Source: Echinostoma caproni (lineage: Eukaryota; Platyhelminthes; Trematoda; Plagiorchiida; Echinostomatidae). Taken from it: a stretch of 64,000 bases of DNA. This document shows, one piece after another, positions 13,236 to 25,398 of this stretch (position 1 is the stretch's first letter; every line of letters begins with the position of its first letter). The DNA lies in assembly GCA_900618425.1 (NCBI GenBank), contig UZAN01040034.1, forward strand, positions 10,846-74,845, given 5' to 3'. The notes beneath the pieces were generated by a model. The model ran no database searches, was not told the origin of the DNA, and saw only the letters and a list, made by a program, of their open reading frames with translations. The position numbers were made by a program, and so were the translations under genes.

Positions 13236-15589
13236 TAAATTAGCAGCCAAAGTAAATATGCCGATACATGACAATTTTTTATTTTAAATAAACTTACAAA
13301 ATGTGGGTTGAATCTACGCACTTGTCATTTATGGAGTAACGTTGCATTTCAAGGAAAGATTGAGACTAGAAAGTCGACCAACATGTATGCGAAATGGTGG
13401 AAAAAGGATTTATAATGTCACTAAACCCAAACCGGGCAAAACACCCAAGATTGTTGGTGTTCTTTTGGCTACCTAGCTGAAAGTGTTGCCCGCAGACTTT
13501 TCTCGGTCAAGCGTAACTTCGATGCAGAGGCTGTTCAACCTCGGGGAACCAATAACCACCATCATCCACATCCCGAGCTACAATCCTTCCACAACATATC
13601 CAACATCCGAGATTTTTCGGTATACCGGTGAAGCGCAGTGACGATGTATTTGAAAGTAGCACAAAGCCGGGGTCTCAGTCCATCGCTTGCGTGAATGCTG
13701 CAACGTAAACATACACCAAAATGATGGTATAATCCACAAAGAAAGTAATGTGAAATGGACTCTACACGATAGAGGGTTATATGTGATGACTTTCTGGTTG
13801 TCACACAAGTCAAGCGGATAAGTGTATATAGCTTCATTCTGTTATCATTCCCTTTATCGATCAACCCTTCAAAATATCTACGTGGATCTCCTTTACTTTA
13901 CTTCTGTACAGTTTTCAAACCTGAAAGTTGAATTCCACCATGAAATTATCGATTACTAAGTACTAATGTATATAATACTTTTAAACCTAAGAGCGTAAAG
14001 CATATTTCATCGTGAATCTATGAAAAACTGTCGTTCTCCATTAAGCCTAGGATTGCACTGCATTGTCTTGTAATTAATTTGCACTTATGTATCTTTACAA
14101 AATAGTCAATTTCGGCAGACCCACTTATTCCCGTGTACTAGATTGTGAAAACAATTTATAAGCAATCAACCGTTTGCTTCCAGACACGCTGATCCTTATT
14201 GTTTCCCAAACACCACTGAGAGTATTTTTGGATTAGACTAATCTGCTAGATATATTTAAAACCTAAAACGAAAAACAGTTATAAGGAGAACTAATAACCC
14301 GTACTGAAGTAGTTAGTCAGTGAATGACTTTGTGAACGCATGCTGTTAGACGTGAACTTTTCTGAGGCACATAATGGCATATATTGCCAAAATAACGGGC
14401 TATAGTTTCATATTGTTGTTTGCTATGTTCACAATTTACTAGCTTGTGTATCTCTAGCTTTTCTTGACTGTTCAAATAAATCATAAATTTATGAAAAACG
14501 TGTATCACACTTGATGGAATTTGCAGAATGCAAACGCAAACCTCTGAGGTACCGAAATTTCAAGCGATTACAAAAACTACTTATCTATACTGAATATATT
14601 TGACAAACACTATGAATGATTTTAAAGACATTCAAAGTATCAATTATCTTCACACCAAACACGAACTACGTTTAGCTAACCAAGGTCAATTGATCGATCC
14701 GTTGTGCTTCGACAACCAGTTCAGGCAAACAATTGAGAGAATGCAAATAGAGCATATCACGAACTGTTTGCACAAACACCAAAGAGGTCGCAAAAACGAC
14801 TGAGAAATACTCGTCTCCCTTATCTGCTGCAGTGGTGATTAACAATGTCCGATCGAAGAACAGTCTGTCATTCATCCTCATACCAATGCGTGTTCTATTT
14901 GAGAAACTATTTTCCCTGGACTTTAATAATTTTGGCATTGAAATTTACAGTTTTGATAAGAAGTGTTTGCAATCCGCTGACTATAGGGAAAAGTCACACT
15001 TAACATATCAATAAATCAGCATGCAGATCATGAACGGTTTATTTTAAAATTTGTCGGTTGAAGTTAAAAGATTTTATTTCTTCCTGCGTCATATCTGGTC
15101 CAAAGGGAAAAAGAATATATATATATCAGAAAATTTACTTTTGCGTAACTAACATAGCTTGTTACCTAAGCGAATTGAAGGATGAGCAATACAATACACA
15201 TCTTTTACACTGAACTCAGCTCAAATTGTTTGGTTTCAATTGGCAGAATTGCCAATTCATATTTTTGGGTGGATGTTTCTTCAAAGGTAGTTAGTCAATT
15301 CTTCTGACCCAAAAGCATCCAAGTTCGTTTTTATTTCAAAGGCCTTCTGAAGACTGCTTGAGCTTAAAATACGCACGGTTTGTTAAAATATTTGTGTTCG
15401 TCCACTGACGTCAAAAACACACATTTGATATCAACAGCTAAGAACTTGATGTATTCAGTTGACTCCGTTCATTATGGCTAGCAAAGGCTAATGAGTCTGT
15501 GGCCAATACTTGAAGGCAATAACAGTAGCTTGGTTTATAATATCTCCAGTAGTTTATAATACTTACTTATGTTTTATAAACTTTACACC
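13236..15589. other. No recognisable gene
   Basis: A 100-codon minus-strand frame at 13562-13864 lies 5' of the LINE fragment, but it carries none of the RT motifs expected upstream of motif C, so I do not join it. A frame pair around 14600-14940 (both strands) is also unrecognised. A short TA run sits near 15115-15126. Confidence 0.45.
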
Positions 15590-16210
15590 GGTTGGCTCCT
15601 GGGAGCGGATAGGCCGGCTTCATAAATATCAGATGATTATCCAATAAATGTCTTGAGAGAAAGGGATAGGGAACGTCCCCAGCGTCACCCGCCATTGGGT
15701 CTAGGTGGCATCTCTAGCCTATGCAAATCCAAATGCTTACTCCAAGGTCGCAGGAAGGTAGCACATGATTACCGGTGGTCCTCTTAGAGGAGCACCTTAT
15801 AAGTCATTGACAGTCCCTAGCTGGAGAGGGGTCCATGTATCCGTGATGATTGCGGCGACATTGGTTTGACTGTTGAGTCGTGAAAGCCACATCGTCCACC
15901 CATCACGTACGTGAGTCACCGAATCGCCGAGAGTTGAGCTCCCGGTTACCTTCAACCTAGTTTGGCCCGCCTGTCAAGCAGTTTACCAGGGTATGGTGCA
16001 CTCAAGCAGTTTCTTGGTGCCACAGGTGAGAATTGAGAGTCTGGTGGAGACCAAAGAACGGAAGATGCCCCAAAGAGGCTAACAGCCCTCTGAATCAGAG
16101 GTGCTACTCCCATCGGGTACCAGCTACATAATGAGTTTACTTTATTCCAAATTCGGATTCGTGAATACTCTTCGGATTTTTTAGCATCCGCGTTCCAATA
16201 GTTCATTACG
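15590..16210. repeat. GC-rich non-coding block, probable unclassified repeat
   Basis: This stretch is clearly richer in G+C than its flanks, with abrupt changes near 15590 and 16150. It contains short internal complementarities such as GGTCCTCTTAGAGGA near 15778 and AGCCCTCTGAATCAGAGG near 16083. An 84-codon minus-strand frame (15952-16206) is open but has no motif. A small match, GAGTCTGGTGGA, recurs near 53511. Likely an old dispersed repeat or an RNA-like retroposon; neither ends nor class can be fixed by eye. Confidence 0.35.
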
Positions 16211-17940
16211 TTTGACGGAAAAAAATGATTGTAAGTCCATTATCCATATCGTAAATCGTTTGTCTCGTAAATTTCAACAGTCTCTGCAGTTAATTATTTA
16301 AATGGTTTAGGTCACCTAACGAGACTGTACAAAATGGAAACGGATGTCTATTGGCTTGATAAATAAACTGGCTCAAGCTACTGAAAGTGCAAGTGCTTGA
16401 ATCGTTTGAGCATTGGGAAATTTCAATAAAATATACTGCCAAAATATAACCATTAATCCACAAAGTAACTACTGGAGAGTACAAAACAATCCAAGAATTA
16501 CAGAGTTATAAAGTAGTCAAATTGTGCGGAATTGTGAATATTATATCACCTAACTGTGGTGTAAAATACATACAAGTTTTCATAATGTATTGGACACAGT
16601 GAATGCGTTTTGCGTGAAACACATACAGCATCCATACTAACCGGTTTGGTCTCAGAAATCACCAAAATTCAGAATGCTTTATCAGTCAAAATTAGCTCAT
16701 GAGACGATATAGCCCCATAAATGTTGTTTCGTATAGCATCTGGATATCAGCCGTGGAATTCAAGTAGTATTCAATTTTAACTGTTCAGCAGTATCCAGTA
16801 TTTAGACCATGTATTGCGTCTACAATAAGTGATGAATAAATCTTGATCACAAATTTTGCTCCGGTGATCGATTTTGATCGATTAAGGTGGCACACCAAAA
16901 GAGTAAACACACCTTTTTAGTCAATTATCTATGATTGTTATCGGCGGCTACAGTAAACAGTGTTTTCAAGACTGCTAACGAGTGAATAGGCCATTAGTAG
17001 ACAGAACTGAACTTGTTACCATAGATATGTATATAGATACATTACCACAACACAATTATGAATAATGAACGTGGATGAACAACAAAAGGAGTGATTTTTG
17101 GTCAGCCATCGAATGTCAGTATGTACATATTTTTTAAACAGTAAACCTAAATGGACATTCTTTGTTTGAACCCTATATTGTGATAACCAATTTTAAACCC
17201 GATGTATCAAGAAATTAATATACTTTCTGCTTCTTTCTATTTCCTCTCAAGTGAGTTAAGCACCAAAATCAATTAGCTGGAGAAATTTCTTGGGTTTGGT
17301 ATTCGAATCAGTTTTTTTCATAATTTTGAATCAAATCAACATCAATCGGAAGCGATTGGCATCATGAGTGATTTACGACTTCAGTATCCGACATAGTGCC
17401 GCCACTTGGAACGAAGAAATGTCACTTCCTTTTGATCTGACACTTCAAGTATAAAAATTGAACATTCGACTCATTTGTTTACTCAAAATATACAATATTC
17501 AACTAGAGTTTCATAGCACACGAGTGACTGGAATGCGTGCTATTACAGTTAAAGTATGTAACGGGGCTTAGTGGTTGCGCATTAGCTCAACTCGGTAACA
17601 TGATTGAATAATTCCTATTTATCAATCTGGCTTACTTATTTTGGAAAGGATGTCAACAATCAGTGATACGCTTTGGATTTTGCGTTGAGGCAGCTATCTC
17701 CCAATTTGTTTCACAGTTTGAAGAAAGCCTTTCTAAAACATTTTGTAGTCATTTAAACCAGATTTTAATGTATGATGGTATTTTTGTAGTCGTGATCGCT
17801 GCAATTCTGTTCATTTTTGGAAGTGAACTCACATTAGAAATGATTTACTTCCCTTAATTCCCGCTGTGTGAACTATTTCAAAAACATATACGCGATAGGT
17901 AATCTGTGGTGGAATTAAGAAATCTGAGTCTTGCCAAATA
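16211..17940. other. No recognisable gene
   Basis: AT-rich, short frames only. A weak tRNA-A-box-like string occurs near 17566 without a B box and is not called. Confidence 0.5.
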
Positions 17941-17944
17941 CTTA

Positions 17945-18355
17945 GCACGATATTTTTTCTTGTATTGTTGAAATTTTGAAATTATCACCCATTTTTTCAT
18001 CTTAGAGGACACCCATTTGAACTAGTGGTCTCAAAATGCCGCTTAGAATGCCGGCGTCCGTCAGTCGCAGTCAGAGTGTGTTCGATCTGGAACTCTCTAT
18101 CATCCTACGTCGTCTGTGCTCCAAGCATTGGGTCTTTCAAACTGAGGCTCGATGAAACACTAGCACATCTTACGTTCCAACATAAGTGAAGCTGCGTAAA
18201 GCAGTGGAAAACGCACGTATCACGTGGCATTTTACAAAAAGATTTGTATGTATCACTGTTTCCTAATCCACCGCACGAACCTATGGGACCAGAAAAGCAT
18301 GAGCTTGTAAGTTATTCTCATAATAATTCTTTGAATCTTTGAATTTTTGAACAAC
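17945..18355 (+). mobile_element. 3' end of a CR1-type LINE with short-repeat tail
   Basis: From about 17990 to the TGA at 18187-18189 one frame stays open and reads as the extreme C-terminus of a CR1-type LINE protein: LRGHPFELVVSKCRL, then RVCSIWNSLSSYVV (the VVNxWNSLP signature), then APSIGSFKLRLDE. The family's usual RGD/RGDLI segment further upstream is not readable. After the stop a 3' UTR of about 140 bp runs to a degenerate TTTGAATC-type tandem tail (18328-18351), the kind of short-unit 3' end CR1 elements use. This is a strongly 5'-truncated insertion. The open frame suggests it is younger than the other LINE pieces here. Confidence 0.72.
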
Positions 18356-19565
18356 TAAGATGTTATGTTGTTCACACATATCTACTTCTTAGGGATGACC
18401 TTGCGTTTTCAACCAGTTTTGGGGGAAATACATTCTACGGCACCACCGGTACATGAAGAATTGTTGGTTTTACTTTCCTATTCGTAAATGCTATTTGTGT
18501 TTTATTTCATTGCATATGTGTGTGAAAAGACGCTGGTGCTTTCCCAGTGTATATTTTCAATTTTGTACCTTCACACAGATTTGTCTATAAGGGAGGGTAA
18601 ATTTGCAGGAAGCCATGTCTAGTCGTTAGAGTATAGTCGTCAACATGTAGCCTCAAGTTTTACCCTCACAATCGAGTACCCATTATACCTGCGTTGAATT
18701 ATTCTCTCCTACAAAACCGGTAGCCGTTAAGGCAACCATCCGAATGCATATTGTGTAGCTGGAGGTAATAGAGCAAAGATGAATCAAAGATTGAAAGAAA
18801 CATGCCGGAGACTAACCAAACGCTCCATAATGTAAGTTACCGACTGCGGAAACATTTCATTGGATTGGTTCCGCAGGAAAAAGGCACTGTTCTCGTAACA
18901 AATGAAGAGAACACCGCTCTTGTAAGATGAATAACACTTTACATTACGGGATGTGAGGGGTGTAATGTTTCACAAGTCCCAGGGAACTTTGTTGATGAGG
19001 CTTTAGTATTTTAAGCGTTCTGTTTATCTTTAATATTTCGTTTACGTTCTGATTAAATAACACAGCTGATATGATATGTATTATTGATACAATCACTTCG
19101 GATCAGGTGTAACTGAGATTTCCCTTAAGAAAAACACTTCCTTACATAGACTCTATCACAGATCATCATCAGAATACATTAAGTATCATGAACACAAAGT
19201 TATTGTTTTAGGACTAAATTAGTTTAAACCCCTTCAGTAGACCCGTTCAGTGCATCGAAATACGTCGCCGAATAATGTCAGAAAGTGCCACATCTCTAAC
19301 GGTACACGTTTCCGGTTCAGCGGAGTGAGAAGACGATGTCAAAACAGGAATGGCATGGACGATCTCAAACTGTCAATCAAGCTGATTGAAGAGATAATTA
19401 CACAATCTGATTGGTTTTTGGTTTTGTGGAGCGTGCTTGAGGACCTCTGTTATCGAATACATCATACGTGTTGCACACACGTGTGAAAGGTTACTTTTGT
19501 TTGCTAAGTAAAGGGTTAATTAATGCAACAACTTCAAAACTAGAATAAAAGACAAAAGTGTTTAG
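18356..19565. other. No recognisable gene
   Basis: Short frames only. A possible degenerate tRNA-like head near 18611-18665 lacks a usable B box and is not called. Confidence 0.45.
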
Positions 19566-19721
19566 TCCCCCAGTGAAGTCAATAAACCGCTTTCAACGGA
19601 CAAAGACAGTGCTCGCAACAACACTGTAGTAACAGTCGTTTGCACCAGTGTATCCAAACTAGCAGTAAAATACATGCAGACCCAATTGACCCAATCGGAA
19701 GAAATCAGCCACTGGGATGAG
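19566..19721 (+). CDS. Candidate internal exon, unknown protein
   Basis: A 156-bp stretch (exactly 52 codons) is open on the plus strand between an AG at 19564-19565 and a GTACGT donor at 19722. It could also start at the CAG that ends at 19572. The translation is polar and ordinary in composition, for example STDKDSARNN, VCTSVSKLAVKYM and TQSEEISHWDE. The length is symmetric, so it could be skipped without frame loss. The polypyrimidine tract before the first AG is poor, and the minus strand is also open here for 90 codons (19562-19834). I recognise no domain. It may be an exon of an otherwise unseen gene. Confidence 0.2.
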
Positions 19722-20640
19722 GTACGTTTCCACTGCAACCTGTGTAGCCTATGCGCCAAGTAGGTCAGCAGTTCTTTCTTCATACGGGATAACGCATAAT
19801 GTTCCGGTGGATCTAAATAAGTGCAAAACATCACGGAAATCTCTATCGTTACATCTTGAGGAATAGTCCGTCATAAACAAGAATTTTACCTGACAGATCA
19901 TAGATGGAACGCATGATTCATAGAGCTATTCCGAGGAGTGTGTGGGAGACTGGAAACTAAAGGATCGTCCTATTCCATGAAATCCCACGGTGCAAAGGAA
20001 TCCGAAATTTACCAGAACGATTGCTAATAGTGGTAATTCATAGAGAAATTACTAGAATGTCACAATATTGTTACCATGTCAATCAGTTGGCTTCCTTGTT
20101 CACCAAAATACAAAGGGCTGCGATCCAAGGATAATGAAAATTGCTATTGGTACTTGGGAATTGACTAATACCGTTTTAAACAGTTCTATGAAGCACAAAA
20201 TGAGACCGCAAATTGGAAAATAAACTCGTTTTCAGGGAGTCTAAATCATTACAACACAATAAATATGACTAGTATCAGAGAAAGATTTACAAAGGAAAAA
20301 GAGAGGGAAAGTAATTAAAGTATTCAAAAGTTTGTTTCATATTTGGTCCCGAATTATCACTTGCTTGGATGTTTCATGACAGGTAACTTGTCGGCCATCC
20401 GACCACGGGAGCTTGAGAGCTTGCACAAATTGTTTCTCAACACAGAGGGGTGTTGTGAAGACGGTTGGAAACTGCCTCCAATGTGGCTAGAATGCGAAGC
20501 CCAAACAATCCACAGTTGCAAGATGCTATCAATAGACTGCTATCGGAAGACCGAAGTAACAAAGCGTCTCTCTCCAGAAAGATTGTAGGTGGGCCACAAT
20601 GTAGTCGGGAAAGATACCACTTCTCCACCAAATGGATTTT
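19722..20640. other. No recognisable gene
   Basis: Frames at 20343-20665 overlap in several phases and lie just 5' of the LINE endonuclease. They may be remnants of that element's 5' portion, but no motif supports this. Confidence 0.4.
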
Positions 20641-20649
20641 TCATCGGGG

Positions 20650-21960
20650 AAACATGAACTGTTAATAAAACAATGCCCAAGGATTCCTCATTGAATTTTC
20701 AGAACTCAAGTGGCCTTTCAAATCTGACCATTGGAATATCATTGCTGTTACCGAAACGTGGGTCCCAGTTACAAATACTGATTATGGACTCTCTTTACCA
20801 AACATGCTTCTACAAATATGCGAGGGTCACACACACACACTGGCAGTGGTATTTTACTTTATATTCGCAACAATCGTCGTCGTACGTTCACCACCCTTGC
20901 GGTTTCGGCGCCTTGCAGACTTTGGTGTAATTTAAGAATAATGTTTGATTGACGCGATGTATCTTCCCGATCAGCCTTGGAGACAACCAACAAAACCCTT
21001 TTGGAAACTATATCATACGTTCTCACACAAATATTTACCCATGTTTTCTTAATTGGTGATTTCATCTGCCTCAATCTCAAGAATTTAATGATAGTCCGTC
21101 CATCAGTCGAATATCAGTTCAAACCGCCACTTGGCTTACATCCACTGTACAATCATCTAAATAAGGTCACCAGGTTTGGAAACCTGCAGCCACAGTCAAC
21201 ACTGGATTTATTGTGGACAAACGAAGAACTGATGATGAAATCAGCTTGCTCCCTTCCAAAGACAGTAAGCTTGCACTACTTTCATTCGAATTTATTTGTT
21301 ATACTTTCATTAAAAGACGTTCTCCAAGTAATACTCATAGATCCGTACATTAAACTTGGTTACAATATTTGGCGATCTCTATGCAGTCAGTTTCCTGTTG
21401 TTTTAAATCCACAAGACAGTGCCTCAAGGAGCAGAATGATTAATCAAACATAACGCTAAGAGCATCAGTAAATATGCACACATACAACAAAATGTTTCCG
21501 TTGAAACAGTTTTTCAGAATTCTCACAAGCAGACGGGATCCGACAGTAGTTGCATAAGAAAATGTTCTAGTCCCCTTGTAAAATACGTGGGAATCTACTA
21601 ACACATTCTTAATGTGTGCAAACTAATCATCAATGTGATTAGTACCTTTCACCACTATGAAGAAGAACTCACCGACCTGGTGTACTCTTATTCATAGTGT
21701 TACAAACCTACTAACATTTGTGACTAAGAATAAAGCATCCGGACTTTAACCATTGGATATCTCTCAGTATCTATCCTGGTGCAATTATAAAGGTATTCTG
21801 GATATCATCACTTTGCATAAATATTATATGCTGAGAAATCATTTTGCCAAATTGATTCGGGAGGACAAGCTGATTTCCCAAGTATCCCTCTAACAGACAT
21901 TCATCTCTATCCCTAAGTTATTGTTTTATCGAGTTACCTCGATCGGAAAATCTCAGTTTG
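20650..21960 (+). mobile_element. LINE fragment: AP endonuclease and start of RT, decayed
   Basis: Plus-strand pieces match an apurinic-like LINE endonuclease in order: HWNIIAVTETWV with the catalytic glutamate at 20753-20755; GSGILLYIRNN in another frame (20840-20875), the GGGVxxYV region; HVFLIGDF at about 21040-21063, the GDFN step; and STLDLLWTNEE at about 21190-21225, the IDLxxTN step. The SDH histidine is not readable (SLHYFHS in its place). Beyond 21450 the frame is broken, but TKNKASG near 21725 and a SIPK-like segment near 21910 fit the start of an RT domain (NKAxGPD and PIxKxG). There are several stops and frameshifts. The type resembles CR1/Jockey LINEs. The endonuclease is well supported; the RT part less so. 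Confidence 0.7.
20977..21453 (+). pseudogene. Longest open piece of the LINE endonuclease
   Basis: This 158-codon frame holds the second half of the endonuclease. HVFLIGDF (residues 22-29) is the conserved GDFN-type metal/phosphate-contact segment, with isoleucine where asparagine is usual. STLDLLWTNEE (residues 74-84) matches the motif that precedes the terminal SDH. At residues 94-105 the expected LGxSDH has become SLPKTVSLHYFH, so the catalytic histidine context is lost. The residues after 110 are not recognisable. The first methionine is only where the frame opens, because the endonuclease starts about 230 bp earlier in other frames. Confidence 0.6.
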
Positions 21961-21964
21961 GTAT

Positions 21965-24900
21965 AACGGCATTTAGCTGCGCTAATTTAGTTGCAGCCGA
22001 CCGAAATTGATTGCTTTAAGAGTCATATAGAGTCATATAGACAGGTTTCCTGAGTTTCGGTGAATGGGATATAGGATTCTCAACTGGAAATCATTTCTTT
22101 AGGTAGTAATGTTGAAACCTGCACCAGGGGCTTATTGAAGAAACAGCTGCGGCGCAATTAACTTACATGTGACTGGTTCCCGGTAGGCATGGTGGAAGAC
22201 AGTTGAGCTAGTGTTTGAGCAGGTCTCTAATTTAAAATCAAGTTTATCCCATAGCGCTGCTCCATCGATAGCGGTTTGTTGTTACAGTCATCGATAAAGT
22301 ACATTTTTAATTACTAGTGAACTGGAACATGATTAACAATCCCTTGTTTCCGAGATATCGATTGTGGAGGATATTTTGTTTCCAAACTTCGATCAACTGC
22401 CTGTTATTTTGAACATGAAAACCAGTCACCGTGATATCCTTGAAAACCAGGATATAGGATAAAGCGATTATGCATTTGTGGAATCGTTATTTCCGAAAAC
22501 CTGAGGTCCAATTGAGAAACCTCTGCAAATTAGGCGACATGAAACCTATGTAATCTAATGCTTTGATGTTCAACGCGGACAAGGTGTTGACACACAAGCC
22601 AATAATCGCATATTCGATTATGATTGTAGTCCTATTAGGATCATTTGACATCCAGATAATTTGAGATAAAATTGCACGTCTGCTGTTCCGCTTCTTCACC
22701 GCAAGAATAACAATAATAATAATATCACTTGTGTTTAAGTGTTAAACGGGTTTTCAGGGAGACTGGGGATGAAAAGATGTTCGCAATGCCTCTCAACGTT
22801 TCGCTTAACTTAAGGTTCTTAGCCTCTGCAAAAGAGTGTAAAATTGAAAGGAATTAGAGATGCCAGCCTCGTTTAAAGAGTATTCAGCATCTCGCAGTGT
22901 AATTGAAATCGTTTTAAGGATGATTCTATAGTTGTGACAACTCTAGTTTGGGACCGCGTACATGGGGTAAACAAGTTAACATGGAGTGTACGATGGAGAC
23001 CATTGGATACAAAGTAATATTCCATTCCCAGAATCGAGTACACAGTTCCATTGCCCAGTTACACATGGCCTATACATTTCGTTTGCCAAATTCAAGTTTT
23101 GCAATCCCCTTCGTGTAGAATTCTGCTGGCTTGCTTCTTAAGTTTGTTTAACCTACTAATGTAAATGTTAAGCATATATATCTGATGAGTTTTCATCCTA
23201 AAAACCAATAAACAATATAAGTAGTTTATAAGGCACCGAAATGCTGAACTGTGTAAAAAAAAGAGTATACAGCTTACTCCCCTTGGACCTCAAACAAGCG
23301 AGAACATATTTGGTAGCATATTCCAACCACGATTTGACGTATACTATTTTGTTTCTATTTCAAATATTTTCATTTTCTACAAAGATGCTATGGTACAGTT
23401 TTCCACTTATATATACGTATGCCAATTTCATTTTGTAACTTACCTCTCAGCAAGTAACCAGAATCTCGAAATTCTATAACGGAAAGAAATCGAGCATTTC
23501 AAGGTGATCTATTTAGAAAGCGCGCTACTTGCACATCCCAATAAATTGGAGCATGACCTGTGATGATGTGTGTGTGAGAAAGCATGTGTGCGCGCAACTG
23601 TCCAAGGCTAAATGATGTGGTCGATGAACTCCTCCAACCATGCTTCAATGCCACGATGTCTGCGATTATCTTCCATTAGTCCCGTTTTGTTTTCTGATCA
23701 AGGCTCAGGAAAACAGAACCTGTGAGTTCTGTGCGCAGTTCAGTCACCAACGCACAGTTTATAATAACGGTATTGGATGTTTTTGCATAGCTGAACACCG
23801 TTGTAATTTGCCAATCTGCTGTTCGATGATTGACTCCGCGCTGGAGAAAAACACAACTTGAACAATTACGCCTGTTCCAAGTTCTATGCAACATGGTTCA
23901 GGAGGAGCTCCTTTAATATAAATGTTCAAAAAAAAGTCACAGACTAAGCACTAGTTGGAAACCGAAAATTAAAGTAAACATGATAATGTGTTATATTTTA
24001 GAAGAAGAGAAACATCTTAACAATTCAGACTTTATATCTAAGCTTTAACGAAACAATGATGAACTGATACCAAATGTCTGATGAAGTTTGCTCGTAATAC
24101 CTAAGTTGGTAAGTATGATACATTACGTGAAAATTTGCTATGCACAAAAAGTGAAACGTGAGCGAATAGGTGAAAACATTATACGTCAGTGTGAGTCTTG
24201 TTAGGTCCAGTTAACCTGTCTCACCCGAGGCCGTTGGCAGATGGTTCCTACTACACACTATCTGAACAAATAATTATATGAACAGACAACAAATGTGAGT
24301 CCGTCATCACTATATTGTTTTACGTGTGTTCAAAGGGAGACGTATTGTCATTGGTGCCCGATATGGTTGAGACAGCAACTCACGGCATATTCACAAATGC
24401 AACCCCGGTGGATGAAACTTTACAAGAATCCGTGAAAGCGTAAATGACATATTTACAAGCACATAACTCATTAGGATAGATATGTGAAAATTGACTTAAT
24501 GAACGTTCTTTTAACCCCAACTTTTTCCGACAACTCAAAAGCGTGCTTCTTCGACGAGGGGCTAATGAGGTTAACCGGGAAAGACCACAAACCGCTTCGG
24601 AGTGTCTGACCGCTTGGCTATCCTCGTAAAACCTGTGGTTTTATGTACTGCGAGGATTGTAACAAGAAAAGAGGCTGATCTTGATGCAATAAATAACACA
24701 GTATTACCCGTGGTTATTGCTGTGTTCACACATTATTCATATCCATTTGTTATTCAAATGTATCGTATGCAGTTCAGAATGAGTGAGGAAAACCGTTCGT
24801 TTTCACCCATCTAACCTTCAATTTCATGTACACTAAATACAGTTTGCAGCATTGTTTACACTGTGATAGCCGTATTGGCTTTTGGTGTTACAACCATTTA

Positions 24901-25074
24901 TGTTTTGATTTAAAACATTGGTTTACACACGTTATTCCTAAAATTAAGTATTCAAACAGACGAACCATCCGCTATCAGTAAAACAACCATTATGTTGCAT
25001 TTTGAGGATTCAACCTGTTTCTAATGAAAACAACTGAGCCATAATCTGGTGACCAGTAACCCTTTTGGTGAGTC
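21965..25074. other. No recognisable gene
   Basis: Short frames only. A perfect 10-bp tandem (AGTCATATAG twice) begins at 22021. A 73-codon plus-strand frame at 23640-23861 is cysteine-rich but overlaps an equally open minus frame and is not called. Confidence 0.45.
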
Positions 25075-25262
25075 TCAATCACGCCTATCCTCGTTTATCT
25101 GCTGATCATCTTGCAGTTTTCTTTGATCTACTTGCGGAACCACGTTTGTCTGTTGAAACTCAGTTCTGCGTATGGTGATTGCCAAATCGATGACAACCTG
25201 TACCTGTTCAGCTTGTTCTTTAGTAGCACCAGGAATGCAGAAGTTTGGGTCTTCACGAAAAT
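25075..25262 (-). CDS. Possible last exon of the 25 kb candidate gene
   Basis: A minus-strand frame reads DPNFCIPGATKEQ, then QVVIDLAITIRR, and ends in a Q/D/E/R-rich tail with a stop at 25075. It is hydrophilic, looks like ordinary protein and may be helical. The only AG between the upstream in-frame stop and this sequence lies at about 25261-25264 and would start the exon in phase 1. A phase-1 GT donor exists in the preceding exon (near 25471), but it is a weak GTATCG. The join is therefore possible but not convincing. No family is recognised. Confidence 0.22.
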
Positions 25263-25398
25263 ATGTGCATATTATGTGTAACAATTAAAATGTTTAGGGA
25301 TAATTGCAATCTTAATTGCTCCTCCCCGGTTTAATGATAGCAGATATCAAATTCAGGATATTGAACGTAGTTACTAGAACTTAAACCCGAGATTGCAC

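Noticed and set aside
13562..13864. 100-codon minus-strand frame next to the CR1 fragment, considered as its upstream RT
   Set aside because: It shows none of the RT motifs A or B that must precede motif C, so it cannot be joined to the LINE on sequence grounds.
17563..17600. Second tRNA-like start (GGCTTAGTGGTTGCGC)
   Set aside because: The A box lacks the conserved adenine and no B box follows at a usable distance.
18611..18665. tRNA-A-box-like TCTAGTCGTTAGAG string
   Set aside because: The position where a B box should be (CAAGTTTTACC) departs at too many positions, so neither a tRNA gene nor a SINE head can be supported.
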